Assembly (NCBI RefSeq): GCF_008386585.1
Contig: NZ_VUOB01000061.1
Coordinates: 93,730-157,729 of the forward strand
DNA: 64,000 bases
Source of the DNA: Solihabitans fulvus
GTDB lineage: Bacteria; Actinomycetota; Actinomycetes; Mycobacteriales; Pseudonocardiaceae
Reading direction: 5' to 3'
The notes under the pieces were generated by a model. The model had not been told where the DNA came from. It made no database searches and saw only the letters and a program-made list of their open reading frames with translations. Positions 48,413-58,100 of the stretch are shown one piece after another. The translations under genes and the position numbers were made by a program. The first letter of the stretch is position 1; each line of letters starts with the position of its first letter.

Positions 48413-50488
48413 TCAGCCGGTGACGCTCGGCTTACCGGTCTCGATGTGGCCGGCGAAGCGGCGCGCGAAACTCGCGTCCGTGTTGATCGTCGCGGTCAGG
48501 TCGTACCAGCCGTCGCCGTGGCACACCGCGTCCCACGTGTGGTTGACGGTCTTGCCGGCGGGAACCCGGTAGGTCCACGGCCCGTCGGCGCGGTAGTGGT
48601 TGGCCTTCACCGTGACGGTGACCTCGCTCGTGCCGGTGTTGCTCATCGCGAGCTGCAACTGCGGCTTGGTCCCGCCGACCAGCGACGCGACGATCTCCAC
48701 CGCCGCACCGGGCTTGGCCATGTCGCCGGCCACCCTGCGCACGAAACCGTTGGGGCCGTGCATGGTCAGGTCGTACTTCCCGCCGCCCCACTGCTTGATG
48801 TTGAACGTGTCGCTGACGGTCGCGCCCGGCGCGACGTCGTAGGGCCACGGGCCGTCGGTCTGCCCGTCGGTGCGCCGGATGCTGACCTGCAACGCCGTCG
48901 CGCCCTGGTTGGTCAGCGTCACGCCGAGCTTGCCGGCCGCGACGTCCAGCTTGGTGCTCGCCCCCGGCTGGTAGGGCAGCGGCCGCGCCCGGCGGGTGCC
49001 CGGCTCCTGCTTCGGCGGCTGCTGTGCGCCGACGGCCGGCACGCTCGGCTTGGGCAGCTTCGACTCGGTCGCGTCGGCCTCGGCCCGCAGCTTCGCGGTG
49101 TCGGGCAGCAACGGGATCGTGGTGTTCTTGACGCCGAAGTCAAAGCAGCTGGTCAGGTCGCCGCAGATGGCACGCCGCCACGCGGAGATGTTGGTCTCCC
49201 GTACGCCGGTCCACGCCTCGAGGAACCGCAGCACCGAGGTGTGGTCGAACACCTGCGAGTTGACCCAGCCGCCCCGGCTCCACGGGGAGATCACCGTCAT
49301 CGGCACCCGCGCGCCGAGCCCGATCGACCGGCCGTTGACGTACTCGCCCGGCGTGCCGCCCGGCGCGACCGGCGGCGGCACGTGGTCGAAGAAGCCGTCG
49401 TTCTCGTCGTAGTCGATCAGCACGACCGTCGACTCCCACAGCTTCGGGTTGTCCCACAACGCCTTCAGCACGCCCTGCGTGTAGGCGGCCCCGTCGACCG
49501 GGCGCGCCTCAGGGTGCTCGCTGTAGCCGTACGGCGAGACGACCCACGACACCCGGGGCAGCGTGCCCTTCTTGCAGTCGGCGATGAAGTCGGCAAGCAC
49601 GTGGTTGACGTCCTTGCCCTTGCCGGAGTCGGGCTGCCAGGTGTCGAACACGCCAGCGCGGTCGGCCAGGTCCTTCTTGGCCGGGTCCTTCAGCGCGTCG
49701 TGGTAGGCCTGGAACAGCCACAGCGGGTTGTCGCCGTAGTCGCCGACGAACGGGTGCGCGCCGTCGTCGCCGACCTCGTTGTTCGCGTAGACCTTCCAGG
49801 AGACCTTGGCGTCCTGGAGCCGCTCAGGGTAGGTCTTCCAGGTGTAGACCGGGTTGTAGTCCGCCGGGTTGTAGTAGGCGGGGCCGCCGTGCTTGCCCTC
49901 GGCATCGATGGTGCCGGTGAACAGGTACAGCCGGTTGGGCGTGGTGGGACCCTGCACCGAGCAGAAGTAGTTGTCGCACACGGTGAACGCGTCGGCGAGC
50001 GCGCGGTGGAACGGGATGTCGGCCTGGGTGAAGTACCCCATCGTCATCTCGCCCTTGGCCGGGATCCAGGCGTTGTTGGCGCCGCCGGCGATGGCCTGGT
50101 GCTGGTCGTTCCAGCCGTGCCCGAGGTCGCCCATGTCCTGGCCGTCGACCTTGCTGGTGTCCACGTGGAAGGGCAGCAGGAACTTGCCGTCGGAGCGGCC
50201 GCCGTCGGGCTGGTGGAACACGTCGTTGCCGGTGGACAGCTGCGCTGCGGCGCGGTCGCCGAACCCGCGCACGCCCCGCATGGTGCCGTAGTAGTGGTCG
50301 AACGACCGGTTCTCCTGCATGAGGATCACGACGTGCTGGACGTCGTCCAGCTTGCCGGACCTCCTCGGCTCGGCCAGCGCCTCCGCCATGCCAGGGGGCA
50401 GGACGTTGAGCGCCCCGGCTGCGGCGACGCCACCGGCGACGCCGCCGAGGAAACGACGACGGTTGATGGACGAACTCGACTCGGCCAT
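48413..50488 (-). CDS. Tat-exported phosphocholine-type phospholipase C
   Basis: Secreted phospholipase C of 691 aa in the acid-phosphatase/alkaline-phosphatase-like superfamily. The Tat signal is clear: INRRRFLGGVAGGVAAAGAL. Catalytic start: VVILMQENRSFDHYYGTMRG (Glu, Asn; nucleophile region), then LIDYDENDGFFDHVPPP (metal Asp/His) and WTGVRETNISAWRRAICGDL. Two C-terminal PLC beta domains follow (about 520-690, GKYDLTMHGPNGFVRR, GWYDLTATINTDASFAR). It hydrolyses phosphatidylcholine or sphingomyelin outside the cell, perhaps for phosphate scavenging or lysis. ATG 50488. Confidence 0.95.
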   Translation of the reverse strand: MAESSSSINRRRFLGGVAGGVAAAGALNVLPPGMAEALAEPRRSGKLDDVQHVVILMQENRSFDHYYGTMRGVRGFGDRAAAQLSTGNDVFHQPDGGRSDGKFLLPFHVDTSKVDGQDMGDLGHGWNDQHQAIAGGANNAWIPAKGEMTMGYFTQADIPFHRALADAFTVCDNYFCSVQGPTTPNRLYLFTGTIDAEGKHGGPAYYNPADYNPVYTWKTYPERLQDAKVSWKVYANNEVGDDGAHPFVGDYGDNPLWLFQAYHDALKDPAKKDLADRAGVFDTWQPDSGKGKDVNHVLADFIADCKKGTLPRVSWVVSPYGYSEHPEARPVDGAAYTQGVLKALWDNPKLWESTVVLIDYDENDGFFDHVPPPVAPGGTPGEYVNGRSIGLGARVPMTVISPWSRGGWVNSQVFDHTSVLRFLEAWTGVRETNISAWRRAICGDLTSCFDFGVKNTTIPLLPDTAKLRAEADATESKLPKPSVPAVGAQQPPKQEPGTRRARPLPYQPGASTKLDVAAGKLGVTLTNQGATALQVSIRRTDGQTDGPWPYDVAPGATVSDTFNIKQWGGGKYDLTMHGPNGFVRRVAGDMAKPGAAVEIVASLVGGTKPQLQLAMSNTGTSEVTVTVKANHYRADGPWTYRVPAGKTVNHTWDAVCHGDGWYDLTATINTDASFARRFAGHIETGKPSVTG

Positions 50489-50733
50489 ATGGCGGCCCTC
50501 TCGGTCGGTGGGCAGGGTCCCCAGTGAGCGGGACCGACTGTAGATGAGCCCAAACGCGCGAAGAAGCCTCCAATTGAGCACTAAATGAACAAGAAGCAAC
50601 ACTTTGGGTGTTGATACGGGAGATGGGCGTCGACGCCGTGGCGCGCGCCGGGTACGACGGCAAGGCAGGATGATCACACTGCGCTGCCGGATGCTTCCCC
50701 TTCGACGGTGTCAGCGGCCATGATCGAGCCCTT

Positions 50734-50758
50734 GAGGAGGTGACCCGAGGAGGTGACC
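50734..50758 (+). repeat. Duplicated Shine-Dalgarno segment
   Basis: GAGGAGGTGACC occurs at 50734-50745 and again at 50747-50758, period 13. Each contains GGAGGTGA, so two ribosome sites lie in tandem before the binding-protein gene; only the second is correctly spaced for GTG 50762. Confidence 0.8.
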
Positions 50759-50761
50759 ACT

Positions 50762-52255
50762 GTGCGCAGAGTCCGGGGCGGCGTGCTGGTGGCGCTGGTC
50801 GCCGTGCTCGCGACGGCGTGCGCCGCCGGGTCCACCGCGTCCGCCCCGCCGGACCCGTCCGCCGTCTCGATCGGCTTCGTCGCCGAGCCGGCGAACTTCG
50901 ACTTCACCCACACCGACGGCGCGGCCATCCCGCAGGCGCTGCTGTACAACGTCTACGAGGGCCTGGTGAAGCTGGACGAGCGCGGCGCGATCGTGCCGCT
51001 GCTCGCCGAGTCCTGGACGGTCAGCGAGGACCGCACCATCTACGACTTCCAGCTGCGGTCCGGCGTCACCTTCGGCAACGGCGCGCCGTTCACCGCGCAG
51101 GACGTCAAGTTCAGCCTCGAGCGCGTCAGGACCGCGTGGACGATCTCGCTGAAGTCGAAGATGGACGTGGTCGACCACGTCGAGGCGGTGTCCCCGACGC
51201 ACGCCAGGGTGGTGCTCGCCAGGCCGAGCAACAACTGGCTGTTCGACCTGACCAGCCGGGTCGGCGCGATGTTCACCCCGACCGGCGTCGCCGACCTCGC
51301 CACCACGCCCGTCGGCACCGGGCCCTACACGGTGGCCGCGCGCAACCGGGGCGACTCGATCGTGCTGCGCGCCAGAACCTCCTACTGGGGCGCGAAACCG
51401 GCCTATCCGACGGTGTACCTGCGGTACTTCCGCGACCCGACCGCGCTGAACAACGCGCTGCTGAGCAATCGCATCGACGTGATCTCCTCGATCGCCGCGC
51501 CGGACTCGGTGCCGCAGTTCGCCAGCGACACCCGGTTCCAGGTGATCGAGGGCACCACCACCGGCAAGGTCGTGCTGGCCTACAACAACGCCCGGGCGCC
51601 GCTCACCGACGTGCGGGTGCGCCGCGCGATCAGCTACGCCATCGACCGCAGGGCGCTGCTGGACACGGCATGGGGCGGGCACGGCACGCTGATCGGCAGC
51701 ATGGTGCCGCCGACCGACCCCTGGTACACCGACCAGACCGCTGACTACCCCTACGACCCCGACCGGGCACGGGCGCTGCTCGCCGAGGCCGGCGTGCCGC
51801 ATCCGACGCTGCGGCTGCGCGTCCCGAACCTGTCCTACGCGGTCTCGGCCGCCCAGGTGGTCAAGTCGGACCTCGGCAAGGTCGGCGTGACGGTGAACAT
51901 CGAGCCGCTGGACTTCCCCGCCGTGTGGCTGAAGGAGGTCTTCACCGGTCACGACTACGACCTGTCCATCATCAACCACGTCGAGGCCCGCGACATCGTC
52001 ACCTTCGGTAATCCCAAGTACTACTGGGGCTACGACAGCCCGAGGGTCCGCCAGCTGCTTGCGGAGGCCGACAGCGGCACCGAGCAGCGGCAGGTCGCCG
52101 ACCTGCGCGAGGTGGCGCGCGCGATCAGCGCGGACGCCGCCGCCGACTGGCTCTTCCTGTTCCCCAACATGATCGCGGCCAAGAAGCGGGTGACCGGGTT
52201 GCCGCACAACCAGGTCGGCGAGTCCTTCGACCTCGCCCTGCTCGGCCGGGCCTGA
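50762..52255 (+). CDS. ABC importer substrate-binding lipoprotein (peptide/nickel family 5)
   Basis: Extracytoplasmic binding protein of 497 aa anchored by lipid: VALVAVLATACAAGS has the lipobox. SBP_bac_5 marks: GAIVPLLAESWTVSEDRTIY, FTAQDVKFSLERV, VGTGPYTVAARNRGDS, VRRAISYAIDRRALLDTAWG, YPYDPDRARALLAEAG. It delivers a peptide-like or small amide substrate to the permeases encoded next. GTG 50762 is preferred over GTG 50753, which overlaps the ribosome site. First gene of an eight-gene operon whose last members are an amidase and a transglutaminase-like protein. Confidence 0.92.
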   Translation: MRRVRGGVLVALVAVLATACAAGSTASAPPDPSAVSIGFVAEPANFDFTHTDGAAIPQALLYNVYEGLVKLDERGAIVPLLAESWTVSEDRTIYDFQLRSGVTFGNGAPFTAQDVKFSLERVRTAWTISLKSKMDVVDHVEAVSPTHARVVLARPSNNWLFDLTSRVGAMFTPTGVADLATTPVGTGPYTVAARNRGDSIVLRARTSYWGAKPAYPTVYLRYFRDPTALNNALLSNRIDVISSIAAPDSVPQFASDTRFQVIEGTTTGKVVLAYNNARAPLTDVRVRRAISYAIDRRALLDTAWGGHGTLIGSMVPPTDPWYTDQTADYPYDPDRARALLAEAGVPHPTLRLRVPNLSYAVSAAQVVKSDLGKVGVTVNIEPLDFPAVWLKEVFTGHDYDLSIINHVEARDIVTFGNPKYYWGYDSPRVRQLLAEADSGTEQRQVADLREVARAISADAAADWLFLFPNMIAAKKRVTGLPHNQVGESFDLALLGRA

Positions 52256-52307
52256 CCATCGCAAGCATCGGAACCATCGGAACCATCGGAAGGGAGGTGC
52301 GTGCGAG

Positions 52308-53255
52308 GTGCTGTACCAGTTCGCCAGGCGACTGCTGATCCTGCTGGTGAGCCTCGCCGTCGCCTCGGTCGCGGTGTTCCTGTTCCTCGCCGTGTTGCCT
52401 GGCGATCCCGCGCAGGTCGCCCTCGGCGTGAACGCGACCCCGGAGCTGCTGGCCAACACCAGGCACGAGTTCGGGCTGGACCAGCCCCTCGTCGTGCGCT
52501 ACCTGCGCTGGATCGGCGGGGTCTGCGTCGGCGACTTCGGCAGGTCGTATGTGACCGGCGACGCCGTCGCCCCGCAGGTGTTCGACCGGCTCGGCGTGAC
52601 GCTGTGGCTGGTGGGCGCCGGCATGCTGGTGGCGCTGCTGATCGCCGTGCCGGCCGGGACGTTCGCGGCGACGCGGCACCGCCGGCCGAGCGGCATGCTG
52701 ATCTCCGGCGCGAGCCAGCTCGGTGTCGCGGTGCCCGCGTTCCTGGCCGGCGTGCTGCTGGTCCGGGTGTTCGCGGTGCAGCTGCGACTGCTGCCCTCGG
52801 GCGGCTGGACGCCGCCGAACCAGGACCCGGTGGAGTTCCTGCGCGGGCTGATCCTGCCGGCGCTGTCGCTCGGGCTGGTGCAGGGCGCGGTGCTGACCAG
52901 GTACGTGCGCTCGGCCGTGCTCGACGTGCTGCGCGAGGACTACCTGCGCACGGCGCGGGCCAAGGGGCTCACGCCGTTCCGGGCGCTGGCGCGACACGGC
53001 CTGCGCAACGCGGCGGTGCCGGTGGTCACCGTGCTCGGCTTGCAGCTGGCCACGCTGCTGGTCGGCGCGGTGGTGGTCGAACGCGTGTTCGTCGTGCCCG
53101 GCCTCGGCAGCCTGCTGCTGGACAGTGTCGGCAACCGGGACCTGCTCACCGCGCAGGCCGTGGTGCTGCTGCTGGTGGTCGCCGTGCTGCTGGTCAACTT
53201 CGTGGTGGACCTGCTGTACACGGCGCTCAATCCCCGACTGAGGCAGGGCGCATGA
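52308..53255 (+). CDS. ABC importer permease (DppB type)
   Basis: Inner membrane permease of 315 aa with six helices. Typical DppB features: LLILLVSLAVASVAVFLFLA, LPGDPAQVALGVNATPELLA, and the coupling loop YVRSAVLDVLREDYLRTARA (EAA motif), then AVPVVTVLGLQLATLLVGAV. GTG 52308 follows GGAGG. The 52-bp gap before it holds ATCGGAACC-type short repeats (52260-52290). Works with 53252-54133. Confidence 0.93.
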   Translation: MLYQFARRLLILLVSLAVASVAVFLFLAVLPGDPAQVALGVNATPELLANTRHEFGLDQPLVVRYLRWIGGVCVGDFGRSYVTGDAVAPQVFDRLGVTLWLVGAGMLVALLIAVPAGTFAATRHRRPSGMLISGASQLGVAVPAFLAGVLLVRVFAVQLRLLPSGGWTPPNQDPVEFLRGLILPALSLGLVQGAVLTRYVRSAVLDVLREDYLRTARAKGLTPFRALARHGLRNAAVPVVTVLGLQLATLLVGAVVVERVFVVPGLGSLLLDSVGNRDLLTAQAVVLLLVVAVLLVNFVVDLLYTALNPRLRQGA

Positions 53256-54133
53256 CTGAGAGCCTTGGTGGCGCACAGGTCCCGCACCCGACGGGACGCG
53301 CGGCGACGCGGGTTCGCGGCGGGCGCGGGCTGAGTCTGGCGGTCGGCGCCGTGCTGGTTGGCGCGGTGCTGTTGACCGCGCTGGTGTCCTTTGCCTGGAC
53401 GCCGCACGACCCGCTGCTGGTGGATGCCGCCGTCCGGCTGCGCGGTCCCGGTGCGCAGTACTGGTTCGGCACCGACAAGTTCGGCCGCGACCTGGCCAGC
53501 CAGCTCATGGTGGGCGCCCGCACCACCCTGTTCGTCGGCTTCGTCGCGGTTGGGGTGGCCGCCGTGCTCGGCACGCCGCTCGGCGTGCTCGCGGCGATGT
53601 CGCGAGGCTGGGTCGGCGAACTCGTCATGCGCGCCAACGATCTGGTGCTCGCGTTTCCCGCGCTGCTGCTGGCGATCATGTTCGGCGCGGTGTTCGGTTC
53701 GAGCACCGGCACAGCGATGATCGCGATCGGCATCGCTACCGTGCCAGCCTTCGCGCGGATCGCGCGCGGCGCCGCGCTGTCGGTGCTGGGCAGCGAGTAC
53801 GTGCTGGCCGCCCGCGCGGCCGGCCGAGGCAGGGTCGCGATCGCCGTGCGGCACGTGCTGCCCAACATCGCCGGGCTGCTGATCGTGCAGGCTTCGGTGT
53901 CCTTCGCCATCGCGGTGCTGGCCGAGGCCGCGCTGTCCTTCCTCGGCTTCGGCACGCGCCCGCCGACGCCGTCCTGGGGCCGGATGTTGCAGGAGTCGCA
54001 GGAACTTCTCGCCGTCGCGCCGAGGCTCGCGCTGGTGCCCGGCCTCGCGATCGCGCTCGCCGTGCTCGGGTTCAACCTGCTCGGCGACGGCCTGCGGGAC
54101 CGCTTCGACCCCCGACTGGAGCGGCGCCGATGA
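53252..54133 (+). CDS. ABC importer permease (DppC type)
   Basis: Second permease, 293 aa. Marks: WFGTDKFGRDLASQLMVGAR (DppC entry), LVLAFPALLLAIMFGAVFG, EAA loop EYVLAARAAGRGRVAIAVRH, and FLGFGTRPPTPSWGRMLQES. The first ~25 residues are a cytoplasmic lead, followed by a helix (LAVGAVLVGAVLLTALVSF). ATG 53252 overlaps the previous stop (ATGA). Confidence 0.93.
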   Translation: MTESLGGAQVPHPTGRAATRVRGGRGLSLAVGAVLVGAVLLTALVSFAWTPHDPLLVDAAVRLRGPGAQYWFGTDKFGRDLASQLMVGARTTLFVGFVAVGVAAVLGTPLGVLAAMSRGWVGELVMRANDLVLAFPALLLAIMFGAVFGSSTGTAMIAIGIATVPAFARIARGAALSVLGSEYVLAARAAGRGRVAIAVRHVLPNIAGLLIVQASVSFAIAVLAEAALSFLGFGTRPPTPSWGRMLQESQELLAVAPRLALVPGLAIALAVLGFNLLGDGLRDRFDPRLERRR

Positions 54134-55098
54134 CCCCGACGGCGGAGCAGGTGCTCGACGTGCGCGGCCTGACCGTGTCCACCGGCGGGCTGGACCTGGT
54201 GAGCGACATCGGCTTCCGGGTCGGCCCGGGTGAGCGGGTCGGGCTGATCGGCGAGTCCGGGTCGGGCAAGTCGCTCACCGCCGCCGCCGTGCTCGGCCTG
54301 CTGCCGGACGGGTTGCGCGCCACCGGCTCGGTGCGGTTGACCGGCGTCGAACTGCTCGGCGCCTCGGAGCGCGCGCTGTCGGCCGTCAGGGGCAGGCGGA
54401 TGACCACGGTGTTCCAGGAGCCGATGACGGCGCTCAACCCGTCGATGCGGGTCGTCGACCAGGTCGCCGAGGTGATGCTGGTGCACCGCACCCGACCGGA
54501 CCGACGCTCGGCCCGCGCCGCCGCCGTCGAGCTGCTGGCCGGGGTGCGGCTGCCCGACCCGGTCGAGGCCGGCCGCGCGTACCCGCACCAGCTCTCCGGC
54601 GGTCAGCGCCAGCGGGTGCTGCTGGCGATCGCCCTCGCGAACGACCCCGAGCTGCTGATCTGCGACGAGCCGACCACGGCGCTCGACGTCCGCGTGCAGG
54701 CCCAGGTGCTCGACCTGATCAGGGGCGCCTCGGCCGCGCTGCTGTTCATCACGCACGACCTCGCGGTGGTGGCGAGCGTCTGCGACCGCGTGCTGGTGAT
54801 GTACGGCGGCCGGCTGGTGGAGGCCGGGCCGGTGGCCGAGATCTTCCGCAGGCCACGGCACCCCTACACCCGGGGGCTGCTGGACGCCTCCGACCTGGAC
54901 AGCACCGACGAACGTGGGCGGCTGCGCACCATTCCCGGCTCGGTGCCAGCCGCCGGCGCGTTCCCCGAGGGCTGCGTGTTCCGCACCCGGTGCGCCGGCG
55001 CGGACGACGACTGCGTCGACCTCCCGCCGTGGACCGGCACACCCGAGGCCGGCACGGCCTGCTGGCATCCGTTGGGGGCACCCGATGTCCGAGCCTGA
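54130..55098 (+). CDS. ABC importer ATPase (DppD type)
   Basis: ATPase of 322 aa: Walker A GESGSGKSLTA, Q-loop FQEPMTALNPS, signature LSGGQRQRV, Walker B LLICDEPTTALDV, switch ITHDLAVVA. The C-terminal oligopeptide-transporter domain (RHPYTRGLLDASDLD, then GCVFRTRCAGADDDC) has the Cys cluster known from Dpp/Opp ATPases that may hold an Fe-S cluster. ATG 54130 overlaps the previous stop. Confidence 0.94.
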   Translation: MTPTAEQVLDVRGLTVSTGGLDLVSDIGFRVGPGERVGLIGESGSGKSLTAAAVLGLLPDGLRATGSVRLTGVELLGASERALSAVRGRRMTTVFQEPMTALNPSMRVVDQVAEVMLVHRTRPDRRSARAAAVELLAGVRLPDPVEAGRAYPHQLSGGQRQRVLLAIALANDPELLICDEPTTALDVRVQAQVLDLIRGASAALLFITHDLAVVASVCDRVLVMYGGRLVEAGPVAEIFRRPRHPYTRGLLDASDLDSTDERGRLRTIPGSVPAAGAFPEGCVFRTRCAGADDDCVDLPPWTGTPEAGTACWHPLGAPDVRA

Positions 55099-55912
55099 AC
55101 CGATCATCGAGGCGCGCGGCCTGACCAGGCACTACCGGCGGCCGCGCCGCTCGCTGCTGCGGCCGGGCCGGGCCGTGCCCGCGCTGCGCGACGTCTCCTT
55201 CACCATCCACAGTGGACAGAGGTTCGGCATCGTCGGCGAGTCCGGTTCGGGAAAGTCCACGCTGATCCGGCTGCTCGCCGCCCTGGACCGGCCGACCTCG
55301 GGCACCGTCACCTTCGCCGGGCGGGAGATCCACGGCGTGCCAGAGCGACAGCTCGGCTTCCTGCGCCGCGACCTCCAGGTCGTCTTCCAGGACCCGACGG
55401 GATCGCTCGACCCCAGGATGCGGGTGCGCGACATCGTCTGCGAACCCCTTGTCGCGCATGGACATCCGGACAGGGCGGGCCGCCTCGCCGAGCTGCTGGC
55501 GGCCGTGGGGCTGCCGGAGGACACCGCGCGCAGCTACCCGCACCAGCTCTCCGGCGGCCAACGCCAGCGCGTGTCGATCGCCCGCGCGCTCGCGCCGGAG
55601 CCAAGGGTGCTGGTCGCCGACGAGGCCGTCAGCGCGCTGGACGTGTCGGTGCGGGCGCAGATCCTCAACCTGCTGGCAGACCTGGTTGAGCGCTACTCGC
55701 TGACGCTCGTGTTCGTCTCGCACGACCTGTCGGTGGTGCGGCACGTCTGCGACACCGTCGCGGTGCTGCACGCAGGCGAACTCGTGGAACTCGGTCCCGT
55801 CGACCGGGTCTACCGGTCCCCGCGACACGACTACACCCGCGAGCTGATCGCGGCGGTGCCGACAGTCCGGTCAGCGCTCACCCGGTTTTCGCGAGAGGAG
55901 CCGCAGCAATGA
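55085..55912 (+). CDS. ABC importer ATPase (DppF type)
   Basis: Second ATPase, 275 aa: Walker A GESGSGKSTLI, Q-loop FQDPTGSLDPRM, signature LSGGQRQRVSIA, Walker B VLVADEAVSALDVS, switch VSHDLSVVRH. Lacks the long C-terminal Cys domain of DppD. ATG 55085 overlaps the preceding gene by 14 nt; its stop overlaps the SDR start (ATGA). Confidence 0.94.
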   Translation: MSEPEPIIEARGLTRHYRRPRRSLLRPGRAVPALRDVSFTIHSGQRFGIVGESGSGKSTLIRLLAALDRPTSGTVTFAGREIHGVPERQLGFLRRDLQVVFQDPTGSLDPRMRVRDIVCEPLVAHGHPDRAGRLAELLAAVGLPEDTARSYPHQLSGGQRQRVSIARALAPEPRVLVADEAVSALDVSVRAQILNLLADLVERYSLTLVFVSHDLSVVRHVCDTVAVLHAGELVELGPVDRVYRSPRHDYTRELIAAVPTVRSALTRFSREEPQQ

Positions 55913-56709
55913 CCAGTGCCCCCAACGGTCCGGTGGACTACTCGAGACTGTTCCGGCTGGACGGCAGGCGGGCCGTGGTGATCGGGGCCGGCAGCGGCAT
56001 CGGCCGCGAGTCCGCGCTGGCGCTGGCCGCGCAGGGCGCCACCGTGGTCTGCGCCGACCGCGACCTCGCCTCGGCGCGGGACACCGCCGACCTGATCGGA
56101 CCCGACGCGGCCGCGCGCGAACTGGACGTGCTCGACCCCGAGCAGGTGCGGGCCGCCGCCGAGGACGCCGGCGACGTCGACGTGCTGGTGCTGACGGCGG
56201 CGACCAACGTCCGCAAGCGGCTGCTGGACTACACCACCGAGGAGTTCGAGCGGGTCGTCGGGCTGAACCTGGGCGGCGCGTTCGAGGTGATCCGCGCGTT
56301 CGGCGGGCCGATGGTGCGGCGGGGGAGCGGCAGCATCATCGGGTTCGCCTCGATCCGCGCGACCACCGTCGAGCCGGGCCAGGGCGTGTACGCGGCGACC
56401 AAGGGCGGCCTGGTGCAGCTGCTGCGGACCGCCGCTGCCGAGTTCGGTCCGGCTGGTGTCCGCGTGAACGCGGTCGCGCCCGGCGTCGTGGAAACCCCGC
56501 TCACCGCGCAGATCAAGGCAAACCCAGACTGGTACCGGGCGTACGCGGAGAAGAGCGCGCTCGGCAGGTGGGCGCGGGCCGACGAGATCGCCGGCGCCGT
56601 GGTGTACCTGGCCTCGGACGCCGCGAGCTTCGTGACGGGCGCGGTGCTGCACGTGGACGGCGGCTGGACCGCGGTGGACGGCCGCTACGACCCGCCGAGG
56701 GTGTCGTGA
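55909..56709 (+). CDS. SDR-family oxidoreductase
   Basis: NAD(P)-dependent dehydrogenase of 266 aa. Cofactor loop AVVIGAGSGIGRESA, acidic CADRD (favours NAD), catalytic Ser in FASIRATTV and YAATKGG (Tyr and Lys). It has the FabG-like ending VYLASDAASFVTGAVLHVDG. The usual NNAG motif is changed to LTAATN. It probably oxidises an alcohol in the imported substrate or its product. ATG 55909 overlaps the ATPase stop. Confidence 0.92.
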   Translation: MTSAPNGPVDYSRLFRLDGRRAVVIGAGSGIGRESALALAAQGATVVCADRDLASARDTADLIGPDAAARELDVLDPEQVRAAAEDAGDVDVLVLTAATNVRKRLLDYTTEEFERVVGLNLGGAFEVIRAFGGPMVRRGSGSIIGFASIRATTVEPGQGVYAATKGGLVQLLRTAAAEFGPAGVRVNAVAPGVVETPLTAQIKANPDWYRAYAEKSALGRWARADEIAGAVVYLASDAASFVTGAVLHVDGGWTAVDGRYDPPRVS

Positions 56710-58100
56710 CGGGGCTCGCCGACCTCACCGCCGCCGACCTGCTCGCCGGCTACCGGGAGCGCTCGGTGTCCCCGGTCGAGGTGGTCGCCGCCGTGCTGGC
56801 CAGGATCGAGGCGGCCGAGCCAACGCTGCGGGCCACCTACGCGCTCGACCCCGACGCGGCGATGGCGGCGGTGCGCGTGTCCGAACAGCGGTGGCTGCAC
56901 GGCGCGCCCGTCGGCGAGCTGGACGGCGTTCCGGTGACGGTGAAGGAGAACATCGCCACCAGGGGAACCCCGGTGCCGCTCGGCTCGGCGGCCACGGACC
57001 TCGTGCCGGCGGAGCACGACGCGCCGCCGGCCGCCAGGCTGCGCGAGGCGGGCGCGGTGCTGCTCGGCAAGACCACCATGCCCGACTACGGCATGCTGAC
57101 CTCCGGCCTGTCCAGCTTCCATCCGTTGTCCCGCAACCCATGGCGCGTCGACCGCACCCCGGGCGGCTCCAGTGCGGGAGCCGCGGCGGCGGCCGCGGCC
57201 GGCTACGGCCCGCTGCACATCGGCACCGACATCGGCGGCTCGATCCGGCTGCCGGCCGGGTGGTGCGGGATCGTCGGCCTCAAGCCGAGCTTCGGGCGGG
57301 TGCCGGTGTTTCCGCCCTATCCCGGCCGGGTCGCCGGCCCGCTGACCAGGACCGTGACCGACGCGGCGCTGGCGATGTCAGTGCTGTCCGGTCCCGACCA
57401 GCGCGACCACATGTCGTTGCCGCCCAACGACCTTCCGTGGCTGATGCTGGACTCGGACCTGGCGGGCCTGCGGATTGGCCTGCTCCTGGACGCCGGGGTC
57501 GGCGCCGACCCCGAGCCGGAGGTGCTGGCCGCCGTGCGCGCCGCCGCGCTCGCGTTCGAGGCCGCCGGCGCGGTGGTGGAACCCGTCGATCCGTTCCTGG
57601 ACAGGGAGATGCTCGACGGCCTCGACCGGTTCTGGCGGGTGCGGTTCTGGTCCGAGTTCGCCGCGATGCCGCCGGACCGGCTCGACCGGGTGCTGCCCTA
57701 CATCCGCCGCTGGGCGGAGGGCGGTGCCGAGATCACCGCGACCGAGGCGTACCGGGGGTTCGCGCAGATCGACGTGATGAGCGCGGCGGCCAACCGCGCG
57801 TCGGCCTGCTACGACTACCTGCTCTCGCCTGTCGCGCCCATGCCGGCGCCCCCGGCCGAACTGCCCTCGCCGACCGACGACCCGGACCGGCCGTTCGAGC
57901 ACATCGGCTTCACCGTGGCGTTCAACATGTCCGGGCAGCCCGCGCTGTCGCTGAACTGCGGCTACACCGGCGACGGGCTGCCGATCGGTCTCCAGGTCGT
58001 CGGCCGCCGCTTCGACGACCTCGGCGTGCTGCGCGTCGGCCGCGCCTACGAGTCGCTGCGCCCGCCGCAGCGGGAGTGGCCGACGACACCCGTGCGGTGA
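56706..58100 (+). CDS. Amidase-signature family hydrolase
   Basis: Cytoplasmic amidase of 464 aa. The Ser-cisSer-Lys triad is complete: K80 in VTVKENIATRG, S155 in GGSSAG, S179 in GTDIGGSIRLP, with the same spacings as in known amidases (75 and 24 residues). The C-terminus has FNMSGQPALSLNCGYTGDGLPIGLQVVG. It hydrolyses an amide or ester bond of the imported compound, releasing ammonia or an amine. GTG 56706 overlaps the SDR stop (GTGA). Confidence 0.94.
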   Translation: MTGLADLTAADLLAGYRERSVSPVEVVAAVLARIEAAEPTLRATYALDPDAAMAAVRVSEQRWLHGAPVGELDGVPVTVKENIATRGTPVPLGSAATDLVPAEHDAPPAARLREAGAVLLGKTTMPDYGMLTSGLSSFHPLSRNPWRVDRTPGGSSAGAAAAAAAGYGPLHIGTDIGGSIRLPAGWCGIVGLKPSFGRVPVFPPYPGRVAGPLTRTVTDAALAMSVLSGPDQRDHMSLPPNDLPWLMLDSDLAGLRIGLLLDAGVGADPEPEVLAAVRAAALAFEAAGAVVEPVDPFLDREMLDGLDRFWRVRFWSEFAAMPPDRLDRVLPYIRRWAEGGAEITATEAYRGFAQIDVMSAAANRASACYDYLLSPVAPMPAPPAELPSPTDDPDRPFEHIGFTVAFNMSGQPALSLNCGYTGDGLPIGLQVVGRRFDDLGVLRVGRAYESLRPPQREWPTTPVR

